Shown: positions 17,402 to 24,555 of the stretch, one piece after another
Position numbering within the stretch: position 1 is the first letter of the stretch
How the letters are laid out: each line of letters opens with the position of its first letter
DNA from: Actinomycetes bacterium
GTDB taxonomy: Bacteria > Actinomycetota > Actinomycetes > Mycobacteriales > Mycobacteriaceae
Direction of reading: 5' to 3'
Assembly: GCA_023460175.1 (NCBI GenBank)
Contig: JAEWRC010000126.1
Span: 1 to 28,925 of the forward strand
Length of the DNA stretch: 28,925 nucleotides
Translations under genes and position numbers: made by a program
Notes under the pieces: model-generated
Seen by the model: only the letters and a program-made list of their open reading frames with translations
Database searches by the model: none
Told to the model about the DNA's origin: nothing

Positions 17402-17446
17402 TAAGGTCCGCACCAGGCGGGTCCGGCACGGTGATCCCAAGGAGGT
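17402..17446 (+). promoter_or_regulatory. Candidate sepH promoter -10 and ribosome-binding site
   Basis: TAAGGT at 17402-17407 fits the mycobacterial -10 TANNNT and would start a leader of about 37 nt. AAGGAGGT at 17439-17446 is a near-perfect ribosome-binding site 4 nt before the sepH ATG and fixes that start. Confidence 0.45.
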
Positions 17447-17450
17447 CGAC

Positions 17451-18281
17451 ATGCGAGATCTGAAAGTTGTTGGACTCGACGTCGATGGCCGACACATCAT
17501 CTGCGAGGACGACGCCCCGGCCGCGGCCGACGGGTCCACCAAGTTCCGGCTGCGCCTCGACGACCGGCTCCGCGCTGCCGTCCGCGGCGACGCCTCCCGC
17601 GTCGGTCAGACACAAATCGACATCGAGGTCAGAAGCGTGCTGCGTCCCAAGGATATTCAAGCCCGGATTCGTGCCGGTGCCTCGGTCGAGCAGCTGGCCG
17701 AGGCCAGCGGCGCGGACCTGTCGAAGATCGAGCGCTTCGCGCATCCCGTCCTGCTCGAGCGCGCCCGGGCCGCCGAACTGGCCACCGCGGCGCACCCCGT
17801 GCTCGCCGACGGACCGGCCGTGCTGACCCTGCTGGAATCGGTCACCGCCGCGCTGGTCAACCGGGGGCTCAACCCCGACGACACCGCGTGGGACTCCTGG
17901 CGCAACGAGGACGGCCGCTGGACCGTGCAGCTGGCGTGGAAGGCCGGCCGGTCGGACAACGTCGCGCACTTCCGCTTCGTCCCCGGCGCGCACGGCGGCA
18001 CCGTCACCGCGCTGGATGACACCGCGACCGAGCTGATCGACCCCGACTTCGACCGGCCGCTGCGTCCGGTCGCCCCGCTGCCCCAGCTGGAGTTCGAGAG
18101 CCCGGCCCCCGGCCAGCCCGCCCCGGCCCCCAAGGCAGCACCGAAGGCGACCCCGAAAGCCTCGCCCGAACCGGCACCGGCGGCCGAAGCGGCCCCGCCC
18201 GCCCGCACCAAGCGCGCCAAGCCCTCGGTTCCCGCCTGGGAGGACGTGCTGCTCGGGGTGCGCTCCAGCGGCGACCGCTGA
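17451..18281 (+). CDS. sepH: Cell division regulator SepH (DUF3071)
   Basis: A 276-residue protein. The N-terminal DUF3071 domain (about 1-165) begins MRDLKVVGLDVDGRHIICED and contains a helix-turn-helix-like region (IRAGASVEQLAEASGADLSK, about 73-92). The tail from about 205 is disordered and rich in Pro, Ala and Lys, followed by a short conserved end (PSVPAWEDVLLGVRSSGD). This is the architecture of actinobacterial SepH, reported to bind FtsZ and promote Z-ring assembly; Rv0883c is the M. tuberculosis member. Despite the helix-turn-helix it need not bind DNA. Separated from serC by 118 bp with its own promoter candidate. Convergent with the DUF2537 gene, 21 bp apart. Confidence 0.88.
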   Translation: MRDLKVVGLDVDGRHIICEDDAPAAADGSTKFRLRLDDRLRAAVRGDASRVGQTQIDIEVRSVLRPKDIQARIRAGASVEQLAEASGADLSKIERFAHPVLLERARAAELATAAHPVLADGPAVLTLLESVTAALVNRGLNPDDTAWDSWRNEDGRWTVQLAWKAGRSDNVAHFRFVPGAHGGTVTALDDTATELIDPDFDRPLRPVAPLPQLEFESPAPGQPAPAPKAAPKATPKASPEPAPAAEAAPPARTKRAKPSVPAWEDVLLGVRSSGDR

Positions 18282-18302
18282 GCCCGACGCTCAGCCCCCA
18301 GC

Positions 18303-18575
18303 TCAGCCCGCGGCGGCCAACGCCAGCAGCGCCAGCCAGCCGCCCGCCACGCCGACCGCGCTACCCAGGACGAACCAACGCACCACCGGGATGCGCCGCC
18401 AGCCCCAGACCGTCGGGGCCAGGCCGCCGACGGCGATCAGGTTCAACCCCACCGCCAACAGCGGATGCACCCGGATCAACCCGAGACTGAGCACCACGAT
18501 CGCGGCCGCCGTCACCGCCGCGGCGAACGCCGCCGCGGTCAACCCGGTCCCCCAGGGGGTGCCTTCCTCGGTCAC
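18303..18575 (-). CDS. DUF2537 integral membrane protein
   Basis: A 90-residue protein with three likely membrane helices (about residues 11-33, 39-58 and 66-88) and almost no soluble part. It corresponds in position and pattern to M. tuberculosis Rv0882. Start is GTG at 18575, 9 bp after the stop of the upstream methyltransferase gene, so it is probably the last gene of a marR-trmH-DUF2537 transcript. Function unknown. Confidence 0.8.
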   Translation of the reverse strand: MTEEGTPWGTGLTAAAFAAAVTAAAIVVLSLGLIRVHPLLAVGLNLIAVGGLAPTVWGWRRIPVVRWFVLGSAVGVAGGWLALLALAAAG

Positions 18576-18584
18576 GGTGCGACC

Positions 18585-19403
18585 CTAACCGTCCGAGCGC
18601 GTCCGCTCATAGAAGGCCAGCGCCGCCGCCGTGGCGACATTGAGCGAATCGGTGCCCCGCGACATCGGGATGCGCACCCGCACATCGCTGGCGCGCATCG
18701 TCGTCTCCGTCAGCCCCGGCCCCTCGGCACCGACCAGGATCGCCACCCGGTCGCCGGCCAACTCGGTCATGGCGTCGGCCAGCGTGGCCGCCCCCGGGTC
18801 CGGGGTCATGGCAAGCAACCGAAATCCCTGCTCCCGCAACAGGTGTAGATCCGCGGGCCAGCGCTGCGCCTTGGCGAAGGGCACCAGCAGCGCATGTCCC
18901 ATCGATACCCGGACCGCGCGCCGATACAACGGGTCGGCGCAGCCCGCCCCGAAGAGCACGCCGTCGACGCCGAGTCCCGCGGCGTTGCGGAAGATCGACC
19001 CGAGGTTCTCGTGGTCGTTGACGCCCTCGAGCACCGCGACGGTGCGCGCCTTGGCCACCACCTCGGCCGGGGACAACACCTCGGGCCGGCGCGCGGCGGC
19101 CAGCACGCCACGGTTCAGGTGGAATCCGACGACATCGGCCATCACGGTCGGCTCGACCCGGTAGTACGGGATGTCGGAGCCGTTCAGGTCGGCGCGCAGT
19201 TCCTCGAGTCGACGCGCGGTGCCCAACAGGGCGTGCGGCTCGAACCGCGAGGCCAGCATCCGCTGCGCCACCAGCACGCCCTCCGCGATCACCAGTCCCC
19301 GACCGGTCGGCAGATCGGGGCGCCGGTCCACCGAGTTCAGGTCGCGGAAATCGTCCAGCCGGGGATCCCCCACGTCCTCGACATCAACAACGTTGACGCT
19401 CAC
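18585..19403 (-). CDS. SpoU/TrmH-family RNA 2'-O-methyltransferase
   Basis: A 272-residue SPOUT-class methyltransferase (M. tuberculosis Rv0881 type). An N-terminal substrate-binding region (about 1-105) is followed by the knotted catalytic domain. The three SpoU motifs are present: NLGSIFRNAAGLGVDGVLF, VAILVGAEGPGL and RIPMSRGTDSLNVATAAALA. It should use S-adenosylmethionine to methylate a ribose in tRNA or rRNA; the exact site cannot be told. Start is GTG at 19403, overlapping the marR stop by 4 nt (GTGA), a sign of coupled translation. Confidence 0.9.
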   Translation of the reverse strand: MSVNVVDVEDVGDPRLDDFRDLNSVDRRPDLPTGRGLVIAEGVLVAQRMLASRFEPHALLGTARRLEELRADLNGSDIPYYRVEPTVMADVVGFHLNRGVLAAARRPEVLSPAEVVAKARTVAVLEGVNDHENLGSIFRNAAGLGVDGVLFGAGCADPLYRRAVRVSMGHALLVPFAKAQRWPADLHLLREQGFRLLAMTPDPGAATLADAMTELAGDRVAILVGAEGPGLTETTMRASDVRVRIPMSRGTDSLNVATAAALAFYERTRSDG

Positions 19404-19828
19404 GCTCTTTCGTCGACGATGTTCGACATCAGCTTTGCTGCCCGCAGCAACACCGAGCGCTCGTCGGAGTTCAGCATGCCCAGCCGGCGCTGCAACCAGG
19501 CCTGGCTCTCGCGCTGTTCGGTCTCCAACAACTCGACGCCGCTGTCGGAGACCGACACCAGCACCTGGCGGCCGTCGATCGGATGCGGCGTCCGCACCAC
19601 CAGACCCATCTCCGCCAGCGCCGCGATGACACGGGTCATCGACGGTGGCCGGACCCGCTCGCGGATGGCCAGGGTGCCGGGCGTCATCGCGCCCTCCTTG
19701 TGCAGGGTCGACAGTGCCGAGAGCTGGGACAGCGACACCGGCGATTCCGGACGGCGGAAACGCAGCTGTCGGGCGAGTCGCAGCACCGCCAGCGAAAGAT
19801 CCCCCACCAGCCGACCATCGACATCCAT
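19400..19828 (-). CDS. MarR-family transcriptional regulator
   Basis: A 142-residue winged-helix regulator very similar to M. tuberculosis Rv0880. Visible parts are the N-terminal dimer helix (RLVGDLSLAVLRLARQLRF), the recognition region TPGTLAIRERVRPPSMTRVI and the wing PHPIDGRQVLVSVSDSG. The ATG at 19828 fits the family start; upstream in-frame sequence to 20119 is not conserved and lies over the divergent gene. First gene of a three-gene minus-strand operon, divergent from a DUF2530 gene across 93 bp holding a dyad that may be its operator. The ligand is unknown. Confidence 0.92.
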   Translation of the reverse strand: MDVDGRLVGDLSLAVLRLARQLRFRRPESPVSLSQLSALSTLHKEGAMTPGTLAIRERVRPPSMTRVIAALAEMGLVVRTPHPIDGRQVLVSVSDSGVELLETEQRESQAWLQRRLGMLNSDERSVLLRAAKLMSNIVDERA

Positions 19829-19889
19829 CACGAGGGAAAACAATACGTCAGCAGCAGCTTTACCTCGCACCCAATGCGAAGATCGTCTA

Positions 19890-19916
19890 CCTAAGTTGTC
19901 GTATCGGTTACTTTGG
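19890..19916. promoter_or_regulatory. Candidate MarR operator overlapping a leaderless promoter
   Basis: The arms CCTAAGT and ACTTTGG (6 of 7 complementary) lie 13 bp apart, centred in the 93-bp gap between marR and the DUF2530 gene. TACTTT at 19909-19914 inside the right arm fits a -10 and lies 7 nt before the ATG at 19922, implying a leaderless mRNA. Repressor binding here would block that promoter and could autoregulate marR. This is inferred from position and symmetry only. Confidence 0.4.
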
Positions 19917-19921
19917 TCCCG

Positions 19922-20188
19922 ATGGCCGCCGAAACTCCCGAACCCCCGCCGCTGCCCGCCGCACTGACCGAACCGTGGCGGGTGATCGGTGTCGGGGCTT
20001 TGCTGTGGCTGCTGGCGACCCTGGCCGCGTTCACGGTTCCCGCGCTGGAGACCTGGCGGCCCATCTGCCTGGCCGGCCTGGCCACCGGCGTCATCGGGAC
20101 GGCGGTGTTCCTCTGGCAACTCAGCGCTGCCCGCCGCGGTGCCCGCGGCGCGCAGACCGGTTTGATCGACCCACCGCCCACCACCTGA
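19922..20188 (+). CDS. DUF2530 small membrane protein
   Basis: An 88-residue protein with a proline-rich start (ETPEPPPLP), two membrane helices (about 21-42 and 50-70) and a basic loop (SAARRGARG) after the second. It corresponds to M. tuberculosis Rv0879c in position and pattern. No ribosome-binding site precedes the ATG; a -10 at 19909-19914 suggests a leaderless transcript. Divergent from marR and followed 14 bp later by an SRPBCC gene, so those two are probably cotranscribed. Function unknown. Confidence 0.75.
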   Translation: MAAETPEPPPLPAALTEPWRVIGVGALLWLLATLAAFTVPALETWRPICLAGLATGVIGTAVFLWQLSAARRGARGAQTGLIDPPPTT

Positions 20189-20202
20189 ATCCGAGGAGAA
20201 CC

Positions 20203-20664
20203 ATGGCCGCCCCCCTGCTGCAAGCCGAGATCACCATCGATGCGCCCGTGTCCAAGGTCTGGGAGCTGATCTCGGACTTCGGTCGGATGCCGGACTGGAG
20301 CCCGCAGTGTCGGCTGATGAAGCCGCTCGGTCAGGTGCGGGCCGGCACCCGGACGCTGAACCTCAACCGGCGCAACAAGTTCATGGTCTGGCCCACCACC
20401 TGCACCATCACCGAGGTCGTGCCGGAGCGGAAGCTGGCCTTCAAAGTCGACGCCAACCGCACGGTGTGGAGCTACGAACTGGAACCCACCGCGAGCGGCG
20501 GCACCCGCGTGATCGAATCGCGGCACGCCCAGAACGGCACGACGGCGGTGTCCAACCTGCTGGTCAAAACGCTGATGGGCGGGGTGCCGAGCTTCGAGCA
20601 GGAACTCGTCGACGGCATGAACGTCTCGCTCGCGCGCATCAAAGCGGCGGCGGAACAGGGTTGA
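20203..20664 (+). CDS. SRPBCC (polyketide cyclase/START-like) protein
   Basis: A 153-residue single-domain protein of the helix-grip fold. It starts with the typical strand and helix LLQAEITIDAPVSKVWELIS followed by DFGRMPDWSP, has a central sheet (TCTITEVVPERKLAFKV, WSYELEPTASGGTRVIES) and the long C-terminal helix. The fold usually holds a hydrophobic ligand, but the ligand here is unknown. The ribosome-binding site GAGGAG sits 5 nt before the ATG. It follows the DUF2530 gene by 14 bp, likely in one transcript. Its last 26 bp overlap the convergent DUF3027 gene. Confidence 0.88.
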   Translation: MAAPLLQAEITIDAPVSKVWELISDFGRMPDWSPQCRLMKPLGQVRAGTRTLNLNRRNKFMVWPTTCTITEVVPERKLAFKVDANRTVWSYELEPTASGGTRVIESRHAQNGTTAVSNLLVKTLMGGVPSFEQELVDGMNVSLARIKAAAEQG

Positions 20665-21493
20665 GCACGGTCGGCTCGTCGGACTGCTCAGGGTTCGGCG
20701 TGGCTGCCACCTCGAGCACCCCGTCGTCGTACGGGTCGAACTGCGGGGACCCGGCGCCGCCCGGTGGCGCCGGCGTGTCCGAGTGGGCGCCGCAACCGTA
20801 GGTGAAGTCCACCACGTGCCCGTCGGCGGCCAGTTCGTTGCCGCACACCCCGAACATCGTGCCCAGCTCACCGGCCATCGGAAGCAGGAAGCCGCAGTCC
20901 CGGCACACCCGTTTGGTGGCGCGCGCCATCGCCGACGACGGGCCGAAATCCCCGTCGTGCCAGCGCTGCGCGGCGTCATCGCGCCCCCAGGCGCTCATCA
21001 CCTGGCGTCGGCCCAGCCCGATCTCGGCCGCGGTCTCGTCCATCTCCGGGTCACCGCTGAGCAGATACCCGGGCACCAGCCGCGGATCCTCGGCCGCCGG
21101 GGCCAGCAGATCGCCGGGCCCCAGGTCGCCGGGGCGCACCCGCTCCTCCCACGGCACCCACTCCGGGGCCAGCAGCGCCGTGGGGCCGGGCACCAGGGCC
21201 ACCTCGCTGATGGTGGCGCGGGTGGCACCGGGGTAGGCGGCCACGACGACGGCCCACTGCCAGCCGCGATAGCCGGACAGGGTGGCCAGGAACCGATGGG
21301 TGGCCGCGGTCGGATCGTCGTAACTGACGCCCAGATACTCGCCGACCGTGCCGCCGCTGAAGTCCTCGACCGCCTCGCGCGCAGCCTCCACCGCGCCGTT
21401 GAGCACGGCCGCCAAGGCTTCGGTCACCTCAGCGCCGTGGCCGGCGCCGGGCTCCGCTGTGGGTCGTTCGGTGGTTTCGGTCCCGCTGTCCAT
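20639..21493 (-). CDS. DUF3027 family protein with a Cys-rich motif
   Basis: A 284-residue actinobacterial protein of the DUF3027 family, with an acidic, low-complexity start. The conserved body includes YRGWQWAVVVAAYPGATRAT, ALLAPEWVPWEERVRPGDLG and DLLAPAAEDPRLVPGY. Near the C-terminus a Cys-rich segment, VCRDCGFLLP ... FGVCGNELAADG ... YGCGAHSD, has four to five Cys and a His and could bind zinc. The tail is Pro-rich. Function unknown. ATG at 21493 is chosen (MDSGTETTERP). Divergent from the MFS gene across 88 bp, and its end overlaps the SRPBCC gene by 26 bp. Confidence 0.82.
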   Translation of the reverse strand: MDSGTETTERPTAEPGAGHGAEVTEALAAVLNGAVEAAREAVEDFSGGTVGEYLGVSYDDPTAATHRFLATLSGYRGWQWAVVVAAYPGATRATISEVALVPGPTALLAPEWVPWEERVRPGDLGPGDLLAPAAEDPRLVPGYLLSGDPEMDETAAEIGLGRRQVMSAWGRDDAAQRWHDGDFGPSSAMARATKRVCRDCGFLLPMAGELGTMFGVCGNELAADGHVVDFTYGCGAHSDTPAPPGGAGSPQFDPYDDGVLEVAATPNPEQSDEPTVLNPVPPPL

Positions 21494-21581
21494 CACGGTC
21501 AATACTGCCTCAGCAGCGGCGCGGTAGCCACACCGGTCACCTGGACGCGCCGAACCGACGAAATAGGGAACAATCGAGGAC

Positions 21582-23258
21582 GTGTCAGGGCGTCGAGATG
21601 ATCCGCGGTCCGGGGACCGGCGTCGGCCCCGTCCCGGCGAGCATCCGGGCATGGCGAACTACCCCAGCGACCCGCCGCGAACGCCCCGTTCCTCGCCGAG
21701 CAACAACCGCTACCTGCCGCCCCTGAACGACGACCGCCGCCGCGCGGAACCACCCCGTGACGAGGCGGATCCAGACGGCGACGACGCCTCCCGCATCACG
21801 GTGACGCGCGCGGCCGCGATGCGCAGCCGCGAGATGGGCACCCGGATGTACGGCCTGGTGCACCGCGCCGCGACCGCCGACGGCGCCGACAAGTCCGGCC
21901 TGACCGCACTCACCTGGCCGGTGGTCGCCAACTTCGCCGTCGATGCCGCGATGGCCGTCGCGCTGGCCAACACCTTGTTCTTCGCTGCGGCGACCGCCGA
22001 GTCCAAGAGTCGGGTGGCGCTCTACCTGCTGATCACCATTGCCCCGTTCGCCGTCATCGCCCCGCTGATCGGGCCGGCGCTGGACCGGTTGCAGCACGGT
22101 CGACGGGTGGCGCTGGCCGGATCGTTCGCGCTGCGCACCGTGTTGGCCTTCGTGCTGATCGCCAACTACGACGGCGCCACCGGCAGCTTCCCGTCCTGGG
22201 TGCTCTACCCGTGCGCGCTCGGGATGATGGTGCTGTCCAAGTCGTTCACGGTGCTGCGCAGCGCCGTCACCCCGCGGGTGATGCCGCCCAGCATCGACCT
22301 GGTCCGGGTGAACTCCCGACTGACGATGTTCGGTCTGCTCGGCGGCACGATCGTCGGCGGGGGCATCGCCGCCGGGGTGGAGTACGGGCTGACCAGCCTG
22401 TTCGGCCTGCCCGGCGCGTTGTGGGTGCTGGTGGCCGTGTCGGTGGCCGGGATCTGGCTGTCCATGCAGATCCCGCGCTGGGTGGAGGTCACCGCCGGTG
22501 AGGTTCCCGCCACGCTGAGCTATCACGACTCCGACCGCTACGGCGAGGCGCTGCGCCGCCGGCCCGACACGGCCGCACCGCCCCCCGCTCGCGCGCCCCG
22601 CCAACCCCTGGGCCGCAACGTCATCACCGCGCTGTGGGGCAACTGCACCGTCAAGGTGATGGTGGGCTTCCTGTTTCTCTACCCCGCGTTCGTCGCCAAG
22701 TCGCACGACGCCAGCGGCTGGGAACAGCTGGCCATCCTGGGCCTGATCGGCGCGGCGGCCGGGGTCGGCAACTTCGCCGGCAACTTCACCGCCGCGCGGC
22801 TGAAGCTGGGCCGGCCGGCCGTGCTGGTGGTGCGCTGCGCCATCGCGGTCACCGCCGTCGCGCTGGCCGCCGCGCTCACCGGCAACCTGCTGGTCGCGGC
22901 GGTCGCCACCCTGGTCACCTCCGGTGCCAGCGCCATCGCCAAGGCCTCGCTGGACGCCTCGCTGCAGCAGGACCTGCCCGAGGAGTCCCGGGCCTCGGCG
23001 TTCGGCCGGTCCGAGTCCGTGCTGCAGCTGGCCTGGGTCCTCGGCGGCGCCATCGGCGTGTTGGTCTATACCGACCTGTGGGTGGGATTCACCGCGATCA
23101 GCGCGGTGCTGATCCCGGGGCTGGCCCAGACCGTGCTCAGTTTCCATGGCGCATCATTGATCCCGGGCCTCGGCGGTAACCGCCCGGTCAAGGTCGGCCA
23201 GAACGGTGCCGACCGCGAAGAAACGAGAGTGTGGTCGCAGGTGGGCAACCGCGAATGA
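21582..23258 (+). CDS. MFS-type transporter (Rv0876c-like)
   Basis: A 558-residue membrane protein. The first 100 or so residues are hydrophilic and rich in Arg, Asp and Pro. Then come two bundles of membrane helices (about 108-300 and 345-525) separated by a cytoplasmic loop (about 300-345, PDTAAPPPARAPRQPLGRN). The motif PLIGPALDRLQHGRRVALAG fits the loop 2-3 signature of the major facilitator superfamily. The substrate is unknown. The start is GTG at 21582 with GAGG just upstream. Its stop overlaps the DUF2771 ATG by 4 nt. The pair corresponds to M. tuberculosis Rv0876c-Rv0875c, so transporter and exported protein probably work together. Confidence 0.85.
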   Translation: MSGRRDDPRSGDRRRPRPGEHPGMANYPSDPPRTPRSSPSNNRYLPPLNDDRRRAEPPRDEADPDGDDASRITVTRAAAMRSREMGTRMYGLVHRAATADGADKSGLTALTWPVVANFAVDAAMAVALANTLFFAAATAESKSRVALYLLITIAPFAVIAPLIGPALDRLQHGRRVALAGSFALRTVLAFVLIANYDGATGSFPSWVLYPCALGMMVLSKSFTVLRSAVTPRVMPPSIDLVRVNSRLTMFGLLGGTIVGGGIAAGVEYGLTSLFGLPGALWVLVAVSVAGIWLSMQIPRWVEVTAGEVPATLSYHDSDRYGEALRRRPDTAAPPPARAPRQPLGRNVITALWGNCTVKVMVGFLFLYPAFVAKSHDASGWEQLAILGLIGAAAGVGNFAGNFTAARLKLGRPAVLVVRCAIAVTAVALAAALTGNLLVAAVATLVTSGASAIAKASLDASLQQDLPEESRASAFGRSESVLQLAWVLGGAIGVLVYTDLWVGFTAISAVLIPGLAQTVLSFHGASLIPGLGGNRPVKVGQNGADREETRVWSQVGNRE

Positions 23259-23779
23259 AACGCATCATGATCGTGCTCGTCAGCCTCGCGGTGGTTCTCG
23301 CGTCCGGCGCCGGCGGCGTCGCCGCGTGGCTGCTGACCCGCCACGACGGCCCGTCGCTGCCGGAGATCAGCGCCTTCACCCACGGCGAGACGGTGCGGGT
23401 GGGCCCGTACCTGTACTGCAACGTGGTGAACCTCAACGAGTGCTACGAGGCCGGCACGCAGGGTGAACTGGCGGTCAATCACAGTGACCCGGTGCAGCTT
23501 TCGGTGCCGTCGGCGATCGGTACGGCGCCGTGGCGGCTGATCCTGGCCTACGAGGAGGTCGACCAGGACCAGATCTTCACCTTCGCCCCCGGCGAGCGCC
23601 TCGCGGTCACCGTCGCCACGGTGGACCCCCAGCGCGGGCGGCTGACCGGACTGGCCGTGCAGCTACCCACCCTGGTCGAGGTCGACGGGGAGATCCGCGA
23701 GATACCGCACGCGGAATGGTCGGTGCGCACCGTCTGGGAACAGCGCGATGCACCGGCGGCCGAGCCGAACTCCGATTAG
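23255..23779 (+). CDS. DUF2771 exported or membrane-anchored protein
   Basis: A 174-residue protein with an N-terminal signal or anchor (MKRIMIVLVSLAVVLASGAG, hydrophobic about 4-26) and no lipobox cysteine. The rest is predicted outside the membrane. Two cysteines in YLYCNVVNLNECYE could form a disulfide, and EVDQDQIFTFAPGERLAVTV lies mid-domain. It resembles M. tuberculosis Rv0875c. ATG at 23255 overlaps the MFS stop (ATGA), so translation is likely coupled. Its stop overlaps the convergent endonuclease IV stop by 4 bp. Function unknown; an accessory to the transporter is inferred from coupling. Confidence 0.82.
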   Translation: MKRIMIVLVSLAVVLASGAGGVAAWLLTRHDGPSLPEISAFTHGETVRVGPYLYCNVVNLNECYEAGTQGELAVNHSDPVQLSVPSAIGTAPWRLILAYEEVDQDQIFTFAPGERLAVTVATVDPQRGRLTGLAVQLPTLVEVDGEIREIPHAEWSVRTVWEQRDAPAAEPNSD

Positions 23780-24546
23780 GCCAAGCTTTTCCGCAGGAAC
23801 GCCAGGTCGTCGGCGTGCCCGTCGGACGGGGTCTCGATGATCACGTCGCACCCGGCGTCGCGGCACACCGCGGCGATCAACTCCGAGTCGAAGGTGCCGG
23901 AGTCGAAGTTGGCGTGCCGGTCGGCACCCGAACCGAAGTTGTCGCGGGAGTTGTTGGCGTGCACCAGATCGATGCGTCCGGTGATGGCCTTGACCCGGTC
24001 GGCGATGTCGGCGAGTTCCTCACCGCCGGCCCAGGCGTGGCAGGTGTCCAGCACGAAACCCGGCTCGTACTGACCGACGGCGTCCCACAACATGGCCAAC
24101 CGGTCGAAGCGGCGCGCCATCGCGTTGTCGCCGCCGGCGGTGTTCTCGATCAGGATCGGCAACGGGAAGCCACCGGCCTCCTCGGCCCGCTCGAACAGCT
24201 TGCGCCAGTTCTCGATTCCGGCCTGCGGGTCATCCTTGGCGGTGACGTGTCCGCCGTGCACCACCAACCCCTTGGCGCCGATCGCGGCGGCGGCCTCCGC
24301 GTGCTGATGCAGGATCTTGCGGCTGGGGATCCGGATCCGGTTGTTGGTCGAGGCGACGTTGATGACGTACGGCGAGTGGATGTAGATCGCCACATCGCTG
24401 TCGCGCAGCGCCTCGGCGTGCGGATGTTCGGCCGGCTTCTTCCAACCCTGCGGGTCACCCAGGAAGAACTGCACCACCTCGGCGTCGCGCGCCGCGGCGG
24501 CGGCCAACGGATCGGCGGAGTCGACGTGCGCACCAAGCAGAGCCAT
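23776..24546 (-). CDS. nfo: Endonuclease IV (AP endonuclease)
   Basis: A 256-residue TIM-barrel AP endonuclease that cleaves 5' of abasic sites in base excision repair. All nine metal ligands of the family can be placed: His57 (IHSPY), His97 (VVHGGH), Glu134 (LIENT), Asp167 and His170 (VLDTCHAW), His196 (LVHANNS), Asp209 and His211 (DRHANF) and Glu238 (IIETPSDG). A tri-zinc enzyme is therefore expected to be active. It matches M. tuberculosis Rv0670 (end), which I recall at a different locus. It begins 9 bp after the quinone reductase stop, in what looks like a cspB-reductase-nfo transcript. Confidence 0.94.
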   Translation of the reverse strand: MALLGAHVDSADPLAAAAARDAEVVQFFLGDPQGWKKPAEHPHAEALRDSDVAIYIHSPYVINVASTNNRIRIPSRKILHQHAEAAAAIGAKGLVVHGGHVTAKDDPQAGIENWRKLFERAEEAGGFPLPILIENTAGGDNAMARRFDRLAMLWDAVGQYEPGFVLDTCHAWAGGEELADIADRVKAITGRIDLVHANNSRDNFGSGADRHANFDSGTFDSELIAAVCRDAGCDVIIETPSDGHADDLAFLRKSLA

Positions 24547-24555
24547 GCCTAGAGC

